Positions 7,885 to 15,411 of a DNA stretch of 16,370 nt are shown here, in pieces; position 1 is the first letter of the stretch, and each line of letters opens with the position of its first letter. Below the pieces are notes generated by a model. The model had not been told where the DNA came from. It ran no database searches and saw nothing but the letters and a program-made list of their open reading frames with translations. A program made the position numbers and the translations under genes. Source of the stretch: Bacteroidales bacterium (GTDB lineage Bacteria > Bacteroidota > Bacteroidia > Bacteroidales > VadinHA17); assembly GCA_030692905.1 (NCBI GenBank), contig JAUYBT010000099.1, forward strand, positions 1-16,370, read 5' to 3'.

Positions 7885-7935
7885 AGGGCCTCAGTTCTGT
7901 GATATTCACCCCCTTGTATTCCCCCTAAAAGGGGG
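7863..7935. repeat. Two tandem copies of a C-rich repeat
   Basis: A near-identical 26-27 bp unit (CACCCCCTTGTRTTCCCCCT followed by an A-rich/GGG tail) occurs at 7863-7888 and 7907-7933, 44 bases apart. It differs by one base in the first 20 and by one indel after. In the second copy CCCCCTAAAAGGGGG (7921-7935) forms a perfect short hairpin. The first copy contains the stop codon of the upstream glycosyltransferase. The hairpins could help end transcription between the converging genes, but there is no T-run. Confidence 0.75.
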
Positions 7936-7982
7936 AAATATTTCTGCAAATAAGTGTAATTCAACTAAATAGAACAGAATTT

Positions 7983-8073
7983 TCTCCCCCTTGGGGGAGA
8001 TGCCGCGCAGCGGCAGAGGAATTTCCCTCCCCAAAACAGGAGCCCTTTGGGGAGATGGCTGCGCCAGCAGCCA
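7983..8073. repeat. Tandem double-hairpin (REP-like) element
   Basis: Four perfect palindromes in a row form two similar units. Unit 1 is TCTCCCCC/GGGGGAGA (7983-8000) followed by TGCCGC-GCA-GCGGCA (8001-8015). Unit 2 is CTCCCCAAA/TTTGGGGAG (8027-8054, 10-base loop) followed by TGGCTGC-GCCA-GCAGCCA (8056-8073). Each unit has a G-rich/C-rich stem, the word GGGGAGATG, and a GC-rich hairpin. This repeated design resembles REP-type or miniature mobile repeats in other genomes. It lies just past the 3' end of the minus-strand GT2 gene (stop 8087-8089) and may also act as a bidirectional transcription stop. Confidence 0.8.
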
Positions 8074-8086
8074 GACCGGTGTTAAC

Positions 8087-9040
8087 TCAGATATTCACCT
8101 TATCCTTAATCAGATAGTTATTTCGTTCCGAAGAATTCCGGTTTACCAGTTCTCCCAGGAATCCTGTAAGGAAGAGGAACGATCCGATTATCATAACTGT
8201 AAGGGCAATAAAGAAATATGGGCTGTCGGTGACAAGAGGAGCTCTGAGATGGTGATTAATAAATACAAGTTTTTTAACACCAAGATAACCTGCCATAACA
8301 AAGCCTATCAGAAACATAAGGGTTCCCAGGAATCCAAAAAGATGCATCGGACTTTTGCCAAAACGGGTAATGAAACCTATTGTCAGAAGATCGAGATATC
8401 CTTTCATGAACCTGTCAAGTCCGTATTTTGTGACCCCGTATTTTCTTGATCTGTGTTCAACTACCTTCTCTCCGATCTTTCTGAATCCGGCTTCTTTTGC
8501 CAGCATGGGTATGTATCTGTGCATCTCACCAAAAATCTCGATGCTCTTTACAACTTCAAGCCGGTATGCTTTTAGTCCGCAGTTAAAGTCATGAAGCTTT
8601 ATTCCTGACGACCATCTTGCTGTACCATTATAAAACCTGCTGGTGATACGCTTGATAAAAGGATCATACCTTTTCTTCTTCCATCCTGATACAATGTCGT
8701 ATCCTTCATCCCTGATCATCTTTACAAGTTCAGGAATCTCATCGGGACTGTCTTGAAGATCGGAATCCATAGTAATAACAACATCGCCGGTTGCTTCATT
8801 GAAACCTGTATGAAGGGCAGCTGCTTTTCCATGATTCCGCCTAAAACGTAAACCCTTCACGAATTGATTTTTCCCCGCCATTAACATAATCTTTTCCCAT
8901 GATGAATCTGAACTTCCATCATCAATAAAGATTATCTCAAAAGAGATTCTGTCCCCAGTACAGACCTTCTCAATCCATTCAGTTAATTCCTGAATCGATT
9001 CCTCTTCATTATAAACAGGGATAACAACCGAAAGATCCAT
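8087..9040 (-). CDS. GT2-family glycosyltransferase with two C-terminal membrane helices
   Basis: A 317-aa membrane-anchored glycosyltransferase of the DPM1/GtrB/ArnC type, which typically moves a sugar from a nucleotide sugar to polyprenyl phosphate at the inner face of the membrane. The GT-A domain shows SVVIPVYNEEESI (4-16), IIFIDDGSSDSSW (37-48), NHGKAAALHTGF (69-80) and the metal-binding DSD in TMDSDLQDSPDEI (Asp92-x-Asp94). HRSRKYGVTKYGLDRF, typical of this subgroup, follows. Two hydrophobic helices lie at about 233-254 and 275-298. It is 16 bases downstream of the DUF4199 gene on the same strand and is probably in one operon with it. The lipid-linked sugar would feed glycan or lipid decoration; the exact sugar is not deducible. 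Confidence 0.9.
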   Translation of the reverse strand: MDLSVVIPVYNEEESIQELTEWIEKVCTGDRISFEIIFIDDGSSDSSWEKIMLMAGKNQFVKGLRFRRNHGKAAALHTGFNEATGDVVITMDSDLQDSPDEIPELVKMIRDEGYDIVSGWKKKRYDPFIKRITSRFYNGTARWSSGIKLHDFNCGLKAYRLEVVKSIEIFGEMHRYIPMLAKEAGFRKIGEKVVEHRSRKYGVTKYGLDRFMKGYLDLLTIGFITRFGKSPMHLFGFLGTLMFLIGFVMAGYLGVKKLVFINHHLRAPLVTDSPYFFIALTVMIIGSFLFLTGFLGELVNRNSSERNNYLIKDKVNI

Positions 9041-9056
9041 CAGAAAAATATTCAGG

Positions 9057-9593
9057 TTAGTTTTCGGGAGAGTCTACCAGTGGATTACCTTCTTTACGTA
9101 TGAATATGCTGACAATAAGAGAAATAATTGTTCCAAAAAATATATTGCTTATTATAGTCATAGGCACCATTATTTCTGGTCTTAGGATTTTTTTCTGAAA
9201 TGCCATAACAGTATCTAAAGATCCTTCGGGTACTTTACCACTTTTAACCATTGTCTCTTCAACAATAGCAAGCATTTTATTTGTAAGACCTGTATCTATC
9301 ACAGTATAAAGAATATACATAAATATTCCAGAAATTATTGAGTAATAAAGGAATATTATTACTCCGGCACCCACAGATTGACCATAGGTTATATAGCCAT
9401 TCATATAATTATTTCTGTATGATCTTATAAAGTAATATAAGAGAAAAACTGTCAAGAGTAAAAAAATATATCCCAAAGATTTATTGAAAGTTAGGTCAAG
9501 AAAATAAATGACCAGAGTATAAACAATTCCTGCAAGGCCTAAAATCAGACCATTAGTTAAGTTGGCTTTCCAAACACTGACTTTTTGTTCCAT
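9057..9593 (-). CDS. DUF4199-family membrane protein
   Basis: A 178-aa integral membrane protein matching the DUF4199 pattern of Bacteroidota. Four hydrophobic segments are visible at roughly 13-33, 40-57, 75-98 and 138-163, with a polar stretch (about 100-135) between the third and fourth. The N-terminus MEQKVSVWKANLTNGLILGL is the usual start of this family, and YMNGYITYGQSVGAG before the third helix is a recognisable family feature. No biochemical role is known for the family. It precedes the GT2 gene by 16 bases, and the pairing may reflect a shared membrane-glycan role, but this is only inference. A candidate -7 box lies 45 bases upstream. Confidence 0.8.
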   Translation of the reverse strand: MEQKVSVWKANLTNGLILGLAGIVYTLVIYFLDLTFNKSLGYIFLLLTVFLLYYFIRSYRNNYMNGYITYGQSVGAGVIIFLYYSIISGIFMYILYTVIDTGLTNKMLAIVEETMVKSGKVPEGSLDTVMAFQKKILRPEIMVPMTIISNIFFGTIISLIVSIFIRKEGNPLVDSPEN

Positions 9594-9637
9594 GATGTTA
9601 GTTATTTGATTCTTTAGACATGTTAATTGATAAACAA

Positions 9638-9645
9638 CAAATATA
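9638..9645 (-). promoter_or_regulatory. Candidate -7 box for the DUF4199-GT2 operon
   Basis: On the minus strand this reads TATATTTG, matching TAnnTTTG, 45 bases before the DUF4199 start codon at 9593. No TTTG is found at the -33 spacing, so only half of the promoter is recognisable. Confidence 0.4.
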
Positions 9646-9690
9646 ATGAAAAAATAGGAATGAGAGCTTCTGTTAAAATGGAATAATTAT

Positions 9691-9721
9691 TTTGCCGGCT
9701 ACTGAAATTATTGTACTTTTG
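9691..9721 (+). promoter_or_regulatory. Promoter of the SRP RNA gene
   Basis: TTTG at 9691-9694 and TACTTTTG at 9714-9721 are separated by 19 bases. This is a full match to the Bacteroidota TTTG-N19-TAnnTTTG promoter, with the expected start near 9726 where the RNA begins. Confidence 0.8.
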
Positions 9722-9725
9722 TATC

Positions 9726-9822
9726 GGGTAAGTCTTATACGATCAGCTCCTGCTGAACTCCCCCAGGATCGGAAGGTAGCAAGGGTAGGCAGTTGTAGCG
9801 GTGCGATATAAGGAGCTTACCC
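9726..9822 (+). ncRNA. ffs: Small bacterial signal recognition particle RNA (4.5S type)
   Basis: This RNA pairs with Ffh to deliver membrane and exported proteins to FtsY and the translocon. The ends pair: GGGTAAG (9726-9732) with CTTACCC (9816-9822), continued by TCTTATA against TATAAGGA. The apical part carries the conserved SRP Alu-less hairpin: a CAGGATCGGAAGGTAGCAAGGG segment holding the GGAA tetraloop (9771-9774) and the asymmetric A/C-rich loops that bind the Ffh M domain. At about 97 nt it has the short bacterial form with no Alu domain. It has its own promoter and is followed by a T-run. Confidence 0.93.
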
Positions 9823-9828
9823 TTTTTT
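9804..9828 (+). terminator. Intrinsic terminator of the SRP RNA
   Basis: The closing stem of the SRP RNA (3' strand ending CTTACCC at 9822) is followed at once by six T residues (9823-9828). The RNA's own terminal stem therefore doubles as the terminator hairpin. Confidence 0.65.
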
Positions 9829-9832
9829 ATTT

Positions 9833-9840
9833 TATCTTTG
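9833..9840 (+). promoter_or_regulatory. Candidate -7 box for the YciO-family gene
   Basis: TATCTTTG matches TAnnTTTG and lies 19 bases before the ATG at 9860, directly after the SRP RNA T-run. No TTTG is seen 19 bases upstream, because that space is inside the SRP RNA gene. Confidence 0.4.
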
Positions 9841-9859
9841 CCGGAATTCGGTACAACTC

Positions 9860-10474
9860 ATGCTTATACGCATATATAACGAGAACCCAAACCATAAGCA
9901 GATCAGGCAGATTGTTGATTTGCTTGAAGATGGAGGTATTATCATTTATCCAACTGATACCGTATATGCTATGGGATGCGATATCCGGGCAAAACAATCA
10001 ATTGAGAAGATAGCCAGCTTTAAGGGGTTAAACCCGAAAAATCCTGAACTGTCGCTTATCTTTCATGATATGAGCCAGCTCTCGGAATATACCATAATCA
10101 GGGATAATACAATTTTCAAACTGCTGAAAAGAAACCTTCCAGGACCCTTTACCTTCATAGTACAGGCAAATAACCAGATCCCAAAATTGTTTAAGAATAA
10201 GAAAAAGACTGTCGGAATCAGAATCCCCGACAATAACATTGTACTTGAACTGGTCCGGGAGCTTGGACGACCGATCATTACCACATCAATACATGACCAG
10301 GATGAAGTTATTGAATATACTACAGACCCGGAACTTATTTATGAGAAGTATCGCGAATTTTCTGACGCAGTTATCGATGGTGGTTTTGGTAAAAACGAAG
10401 CTTCCACAATTGTTGACTGTACCGGAGAAGAAATAGAGATTGTGAGGCAGGGACTCGGAGTCCTTGAATTATGA
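9860..10474 (+). CDS. YciO/YrdC/Sua5-family protein (threonylcarbamoyl-AMP synthase-like)
   Basis: A 204-aa single-domain protein of the YrdC fold. TsaC/Sua5 members make threonylcarbamoyl-AMP for the t6A37 modification of tRNA; the YciO branch has a less settled role. The opening YPTDTVYAMGC (30-40) is the family nucleotide-binding motif, followed by KGLNPKNPELSLIF (55-68), GPFTFIV and KTVGIRIPDN. Where TsaC has the SAN motif, this protein has TTSIHDQDE, as in E. coli YciO (STS...), and its overall length and order follow YciO rather than the longer two-domain Sua5. It stands alone on the plus strand after the SRP RNA and ends 3 bp from the converging trkH. Whether it is the genome's sole t6A synthase cannot be judged here. 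Confidence 0.85.
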   Translation: MLIRIYNENPNHKQIRQIVDLLEDGGIIIYPTDTVYAMGCDIRAKQSIEKIASFKGLNPKNPELSLIFHDMSQLSEYTIIRDNTIFKLLKRNLPGPFTFIVQANNQIPKLFKNKKKTVGIRIPDNNIVLELVRELGRPIITTSIHDQDEVIEYTTDPELIYEKYREFSDAVIDGGFGKNEASTIVDCTGEEIEIVRQGLGVLEL

Positions 10475-10477
10475 ACG

Positions 10478-11926
10478 TTAGTGTCTGTAAAAATTTCTGG
10501 TAAATAGTATCATAACAGTAAGTAGTTCAAGCCGTCCCAGGAGCATTAATCCCGATAAAAACCATTTTCCAGCCATCGGAAGAGAAGAATAATTCGTGAA
10601 AGGACCAAAGGTTCCCATTCCCGGACCAATATTCCCCAACATTGAGGCAGATGTGCTGAAAGAGGTTATTATATTATAACCCATAATTGAAATAACAAAA
10701 GTACCTAAACACATCATAATAAAATATAATGTAATAAACACCAGCAGGTTATAAATAATATTTTGTGGAATAATATGTTTACCGAGCCGTACAGGTATAA
10801 AAGCATTCGGGTGAATTAATCTTTTTAATTCCTGCCGGCTATTTTTTGTAATCAGAAGAAGCCTGACAATTTTAATGCCTCCGCTTGTTGAGCCGGCAGT
10901 TCCCCCGGTAAACATCAGAATGAAGAGGATGATTATCATTGTATTACCCCAGAGGTTATAGTCGTGTGTATAAAACCCTGTAGTAGAAATAATTGAAACA
11001 ACATGAAAAGCTCCATCAAGAATAGCATTGCCTGAAGAAAAACCTGCTTTATAATAGAGGACAGCGGAGCCTATCAATGCAAAAATAAGGCAAATCAGTG
11101 TGTAAAAAACGAATTCGTTATTACCAAAGATCTTCTTAAAATTCCCCTTCAGCCCAAAGTAAACCAATGTCAGATTGGTTCCTGCAATAAACATAAATAA
11201 AATTATTACTATCATTATATATGGTGAGGCGAAAGCTGCGATACCATCATTTCGTGTTGAAAAGCCTCCTGTAGATAGGGTTGAGAAGGAATGGCAGACT
11301 GCATCAAAAACCGGCATACCTCCGATCATCAGCAATATAACTTCTGTAAGAGTCAGAAGGACATAAATGGTAACAAGTCGTTTTGCTGCGTCTTTAATCC
11401 GGGGATGGATCTTATCAGTCGGCTGACCCGAAAACTCAGTTGCAGTAAGCTGGATATTAATTGATTTAAAAAACGGAAAAGCAGACAGCGAAATAAATAT
11501 TATTCCAATTCCTCCAAGCCACTGCGTAAGGCTTCTCCAGAATAGGATCCCATGTGGTAAAGACTCAATATCGGTAAGAATAGTCGCGCCTGTGGTCGTG
11601 AAACCTGACATTGATTCGAAAAAGGCATCTCCAAAACTATGTATGGAGCCGCTTATTATAAAGGGTAATGTGCCAAAAAGACTGAAAATAAGCCATATAC
11701 CAGTTACGATAATATATCCTTCCTTGTTCCCGTAAATCCTCTCCTCATTACGGAGGGGAGTAAATACGATAGTCCCTGTAACTATTGTGATAAGTGCGGA
11801 ATATAAAAAAGAAGAAGCAGCTTGTTCATGGTATAAATAAGAAACAGCTGCAGAAGCCAGCATAAACAATCCTTCAAAAATGAGCAGCAGGCTGAAAACC
11901 CTGGCTATAATCCTGAAGTTAATCAT
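10478..11926 (-). CDS. trkH: TrkH-family potassium uptake channel subunit
   Basis: A 482-aa inner-membrane K+ channel subunit, pairing with TrkA for potassium uptake. The protein has about ten hydrophobic segments arranged as four membrane-pore-membrane repeats. The four selectivity-filter stretches are visible in order: SGFTTTGATIL, STLSTGGFSTRN, SIISTTGFYTHD and NIGPGMG, each with its conserved glycine. TAGSTSGGIKIVRLL, before the last repeat, is also a family hallmark. It begins 6 bases after the trkA stop, so the two are made from one transcript with the regulator first. Its 3' end nearly touches the converging YciO-family gene, leaving no room for a separate terminator. Confidence 0.95.
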   Translation of the reverse strand: MINFRIIARVFSLLLIFEGLFMLASAAVSYLYHEQAASSFLYSALITIVTGTIVFTPLRNEERIYGNKEGYIIVTGIWLIFSLFGTLPFIISGSIHSFGDAFFESMSGFTTTGATILTDIESLPHGILFWRSLTQWLGGIGIIFISLSAFPFFKSINIQLTATEFSGQPTDKIHPRIKDAAKRLVTIYVLLTLTEVILLMIGGMPVFDAVCHSFSTLSTGGFSTRNDGIAAFASPYIMIVIILFMFIAGTNLTLVYFGLKGNFKKIFGNNEFVFYTLICLIFALIGSAVLYYKAGFSSGNAILDGAFHVVSIISTTGFYTHDYNLWGNTMIIILFILMFTGGTAGSTSGGIKIVRLLLITKNSRQELKRLIHPNAFIPVRLGKHIIPQNIIYNLLVFITLYFIMMCLGTFVISIMGYNIITSFSTSASMLGNIGPGMGTFGPFTNYSSLPMAGKWFLSGLMLLGRLELLTVMILFTRNFYRH

Positions 11927-11932
11927 AAACTT

Positions 11933-13273
11933 TCAGGTAAAATATTTCGATAATCTCTCGTAGGCTGACGGTAATGTAAAAACAATCACCTTATCATTTG
12001 CATTGATAATTGTGTCGCCCGTAGCAATGAACGGCACTCCATTCCTGGTTCCTCCTCCAACGATAGCATCTTTTGGGAAATCGATGCTCCTGAGAGTTCC
12101 TTTTGTAATTTTTGAGTTTGCCGGAACATTGAACTCGAGAACTTCTGCATCCGTCCCGGTCATGCATTTGACCTGAGTTACATTAGGATTGGTAGTGTGA
12201 CGGAATATCCTGCTTGCTGCAGATATCTTTTTATTAATAATAGTGTCGATACCTGTGTTCTCAGCAAGGTTAATATATTCCATGTTCTCAACTTCTGCAA
12301 TGGTCTTTTTAACACCCATCTTTTTTGCAAGAAGACACGACAGGATATTCGTCTCAGAATTACCGGTGACTGCCACAAAGGCATCCATTTTCGTTATCCC
12401 TTCCTGTTTAAGAAGATCAACATTACGGCCATCGCCGTTAATAATGAGGGTATTATCAAGAATCTCAGCGAGATCTTCACATTTTTTAGTATCTGGATCT
12501 ATTAACTTCACCTCACATAGTTTCTGCATATACATTGCTACAAGCTTACCGATCTTGCTGCCCCCGAGTATCATGATACTTTTAGCTTCAAAATTCTCCT
12601 TCCCTAATGTTTTCATCATCTCATCAATTCCTTCATGCGTAGAAATAACATACACCTTATCACCAATCTGAAATTGCGAGTTTCCTCTCGGGATAATGGT
12701 TTTGTCAGCACGTTTGATTGCAACAGCCCTGTATTTATCAGTTCTGTGAGTGACCGAAATTTCCTGTAGACTCTTGTTCAAGATAGGTGCTTTTTCATCA
12801 AGCTTCTGAACATACATTGCCAGTTTACCCCCCGAAAACTCCATAAAATCAGTTGCCCCGGTCTCATGAAGCAGTCCAAGAACCTCACGTGCAGCAATGA
12901 GTTCAGGATAGATAAGGGAATCGATACCAATTGACTTAAAAAAGTCTAAAGTGGAATGCTCAAGGTAGTCAATATTGTCAATACGAGCTATAGTTTTGAT
13001 GGCTCCAAACCTTTTCGCGAGAATTGACGATATTATATTGGTATCTTCAGATGGCGTTACCGCAATAAACAGATCTGTTTTTTTGAGGAGTGAGTCCTGC
13101 AGTATTTTTACAGATGTGGCAGAACCCTCATGCGTCAAAACATCAAGAGAACTATTAATAGGCTTCAGTCGGTCCTCTTCCGGATCGATAAGAATAATTT
13201 CATGATTTTCGTTCGATAACATCTTCGCTAGATGCGTCCCAACTTCACCTGCTCCGGCAATTATTATTCTCAT
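11933..13273 (-). CDS. trkA: Trk system potassium uptake protein TrkA (two RCK domains)
   Basis: A 446-aa cytoplasmic regulator that binds nucleotide and gates TrkH. There are two tandem RCK units. The first begins with the Rossmann motif IIAGAGEVGTHLAKML (about 3-18) and the acidic strand end LIDPEEDR. The second begins near residue 233 with IMILGGSKIGKLVAMYM and VKLIDPDTKKCE. Each is followed by an RCK_C (TrkA_C) domain, with typical phrases such as RGNSQFQIGDKVYVIS and TIINANDKVIVFTLP. GSKIG in the second Rossmann motif differs from the classic GxGxxG, so the second site may bind nucleotide differently. It is directly upstream of trkH (6-base gap) and 85 bases downstream of comEC. No TAnnTTTG box is obvious in that gap, so it may be co-transcribed with comEC. 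Confidence 0.95.
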   Translation of the reverse strand: MRIIIAGAGEVGTHLAKMLSNENHEIILIDPEEDRLKPINSSLDVLTHEGSATSVKILQDSLLKKTDLFIAVTPSEDTNIISSILAKRFGAIKTIARIDNIDYLEHSTLDFFKSIGIDSLIYPELIAAREVLGLLHETGATDFMEFSGGKLAMYVQKLDEKAPILNKSLQEISVTHRTDKYRAVAIKRADKTIIPRGNSQFQIGDKVYVISTHEGIDEMMKTLGKENFEAKSIMILGGSKIGKLVAMYMQKLCEVKLIDPDTKKCEDLAEILDNTLIINGDGRNVDLLKQEGITKMDAFVAVTGNSETNILSCLLAKKMGVKKTIAEVENMEYINLAENTGIDTIINKKISAASRIFRHTTNPNVTQVKCMTGTDAEVLEFNVPANSKITKGTLRSIDFPKDAIVGGGTRNGVPFIATGDTIINANDKVIVFTLPSAYERLSKYFT

Positions 13274-13358
13274 TGAAAATTTTATTGAAAAAACATGACA
13301 AAATAAGAGATAAATAGCTTAATACTCAAGTTTTTTCTGACTTTTATTTATGAACCGG

Positions 13359-15368
13359 TCATATCCTTTTGATAAATGCCCCTGACTTTCTTACCAGATG
13401 GACTGTATCAATCCCGGCAAAATCAATCTGTTGTGGCAAACGAAATCCTGAAGTTGCTTCAGATGTAATAATCAATGTTCCGGGGAATTGCCTCAACGAT
13501 AAGTTTTTTTCAATTTCAGGTCGTAAACCGGTAAGAATCACAATGTCAGGCATAAAATTCGTCAAAATATTTTTGTTTAGCGAGTTGCCTATTAATATTT
13601 TTTTTTCGCCGGCCTCTATGCAGTATATATTGTTGCTTAGCGTGTTTGTTTTTATTTTAAGTCCAAGTGTGGCACAATGTCTTAGTACCTCAGGTCCAAC
13701 CAGTGAGGTATCGGAATAGAGATTAAGTATCTTCCCGGTCTTGATTCCGATCGTAGAAGAACCAGGTGAGTTATAGACTATTACCTCATTCTTGGTTCTG
13801 GTCGAAATTTCTGTAACTGTGCCAGAAAGAACAAATAGAAACATTGCCGTAATGGGATAAATAATTGAAAAGGATTGTTTCTTCAATATAAAATAACTGA
13901 AAAGAAAAATAGTTAAGGTTAACAGAATGCATTCGACAGTTGTCATGCCTATATTTTCAATAGTTGACCAGGGCAGGGCAGAGGCCTGCGCGGTAAGCAA
14001 CTCAGTGAGTCCTGTCAGATAATTAAGAATTAAAGCAAGAAATTGTGAGAGAAAATGAACCGTGAACATCATTGGAACAAGGCATCCTATTATGATAAGC
14101 AATGACGAAAGTGGTACTATTATGATATTTGTAAGGATGAAGTAAGAAGGAAACCTGTTGAATAACATTATTGTAAGAGGAAGCGTACCTGCCTGGGCTA
14201 CAATGGTTACAACAGCCGATTGCCAGATCTTGTCCGTCAGCCAGTTTTTGAACTGCAGCTTAAGGTAGAAGTCCTGATAGAAACGGATAATATAAATTAC
14301 GGCCGAATATGAGAGCAGGAAACCTGCATCGAATACTACGGATGGCTTAATCAAAATAAGAACAAATGCAGACGCCAGAACCGAGTTAATTCCGTTTACC
14401 CGCCTCTGCATCAGGTTGCCCGCATGGAGGAAAGAAAACATAAGAGTCGCTCTCAGAACAGATGGAGTGAGCCCTGTTACAAATGCAAATGACCAGAGAA
14501 TCAGAATTGTTATTAGTATCCTCAGTATGTTGAATCTTCGCTTCAGAAAGAACAGAAGATTGAAAACAAACAGACTCAGAATAACAGCATGAAGCCCCGA
14601 TACTGCCATAATGTGCATTACTCCCGCTTTAATGAAATTCTGTTTCTGCTCCGGATCGAGCATATTTTTCTGCCCAAGAGTTATTGCCGCCACCAGCGCC
14701 AGTCTTTCACCGGTGATGCCCCTCTCTTTATACATCCCGATGATCTTCTCTCTTATTATCAATGCTCTGTGAACCAGTTTCCTGTGATCAGGAACAGTAT
14801 GTCTGATAATATCACGACTGCTGGTAAATGCATAATATCTGATACCCTGGTTTTCCATATAGAACCTGTAATCAAACTCATATGGATTGCCTCTGTTTGC
14901 AATTTCAACAGGTGTACATTTAATAATCAGCAGATCGCCAGGAAGGAGAGAAGTCACCGATGAATCTTTCTTATTATATAGTATCATGGATCCTTCAATA
15001 GCCTCATGGCCATCCATGGTGATCTTCCTGTTCAGATTTACCTTTAACATGAAACTATTCTCTTTTTCTGCTGGAAAGTCAGAAAGGGTACAAGCGAACA
15101 GTGCTTCTTCTGGTTTAAGGGTTGATATTCTGTTTTTTTCAATTGTGTAGAGAAGGAGACCGCAGGTGAAAAGCGATATTGTCAAAGAGTAACCGAAGAT
15201 GAGATTGGTCTGGGATTTATTGTAAAACAGGCTGACAAAAAACCCGGAAATAATAACAATAGCAACTGATACCAGGAAAAATGTATCCGGTTTGGTGTAC
15301 AGGCCTGAAATAACTCCGGCATATAATGGCAGGCCGATACGCAAAAATGGAATTTCTTTATGTAGCAC
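13359..15368 (-). CDS. comEC: ComEC/Rec2-family DNA-uptake channel protein
   Basis: A 669-aa inner-membrane protein of the ComEC/Rec2 family, the channel that carries single-stranded DNA into the cell during natural transformation. The N-terminal membrane helices and the soluble DUF4131 part occupy about 1-215. The competence domain (about 225-495) has the family signature GVMHIMAVSGLHAVILSLF, LTPSVLRATLMFSFLHAG and FDAGFLLSYSAV. The C-terminal 150 residues resemble a shrunken metallo-beta-lactamase-like region, but no HxHxDH metal motif is present. Full-length ComEC proteins with a nuclease-like domain are longer. This C-terminal reduction is, to my knowledge, common in Bacteroidota homologues. 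It lies 43 bases after def. Whether this organism is competent is unknown. Confidence 0.9.
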   Translation of the reverse strand: MLHKEIPFLRIGLPLYAGVISGLYTKPDTFFLVSVAIVIISGFFVSLFYNKSQTNLIFGYSLTISLFTCGLLLYTIEKNRISTLKPEEALFACTLSDFPAEKENSFMLKVNLNRKITMDGHEAIEGSMILYNKKDSSVTSLLPGDLLIIKCTPVEIANRGNPYEFDYRFYMENQGIRYYAFTSSRDIIRHTVPDHRKLVHRALIIREKIIGMYKERGITGERLALVAAITLGQKNMLDPEQKQNFIKAGVMHIMAVSGLHAVILSLFVFNLLFFLKRRFNILRILITILILWSFAFVTGLTPSVLRATLMFSFLHAGNLMQRRVNGINSVLASAFVLILIKPSVVFDAGFLLSYSAVIYIIRFYQDFYLKLQFKNWLTDKIWQSAVVTIVAQAGTLPLTIMLFNRFPSYFILTNIIIVPLSSLLIIIGCLVPMMFTVHFLSQFLALILNYLTGLTELLTAQASALPWSTIENIGMTTVECILLTLTIFLFSYFILKKQSFSIIYPITAMFLFVLSGTVTEISTRTKNEVIVYNSPGSSTIGIKTGKILNLYSDTSLVGPEVLRHCATLGLKIKTNTLSNNIYCIEAGEKKILIGNSLNKNILTNFMPDIVILTGLRPEIEKNLSLRQFPGTLIITSEATSGFRLPQQIDFAGIDTVHLVRKSGAFIKRI

Positions 15369-15411
15369 AGTCTGCAGCTAATGAGACTGTATAAAGATAT
15401 AAAATTTGTAA

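Noticed and set aside
7863..8073. Insertion sequence
   Set aside because: No transposase frame and no terminal inverted repeats with target duplication; only short palindromes are seen.
7991..8449. A 152-aa plus-strand ORF
   Set aside because: It covers palindromic repeats and then the antisense of the GT2 gene; the composition is shadow-like.
12243..12671. A 142-aa plus-strand ORF inside trkA
   Set aside because: It is antisense of the well-conserved second RCK unit of TrkA.
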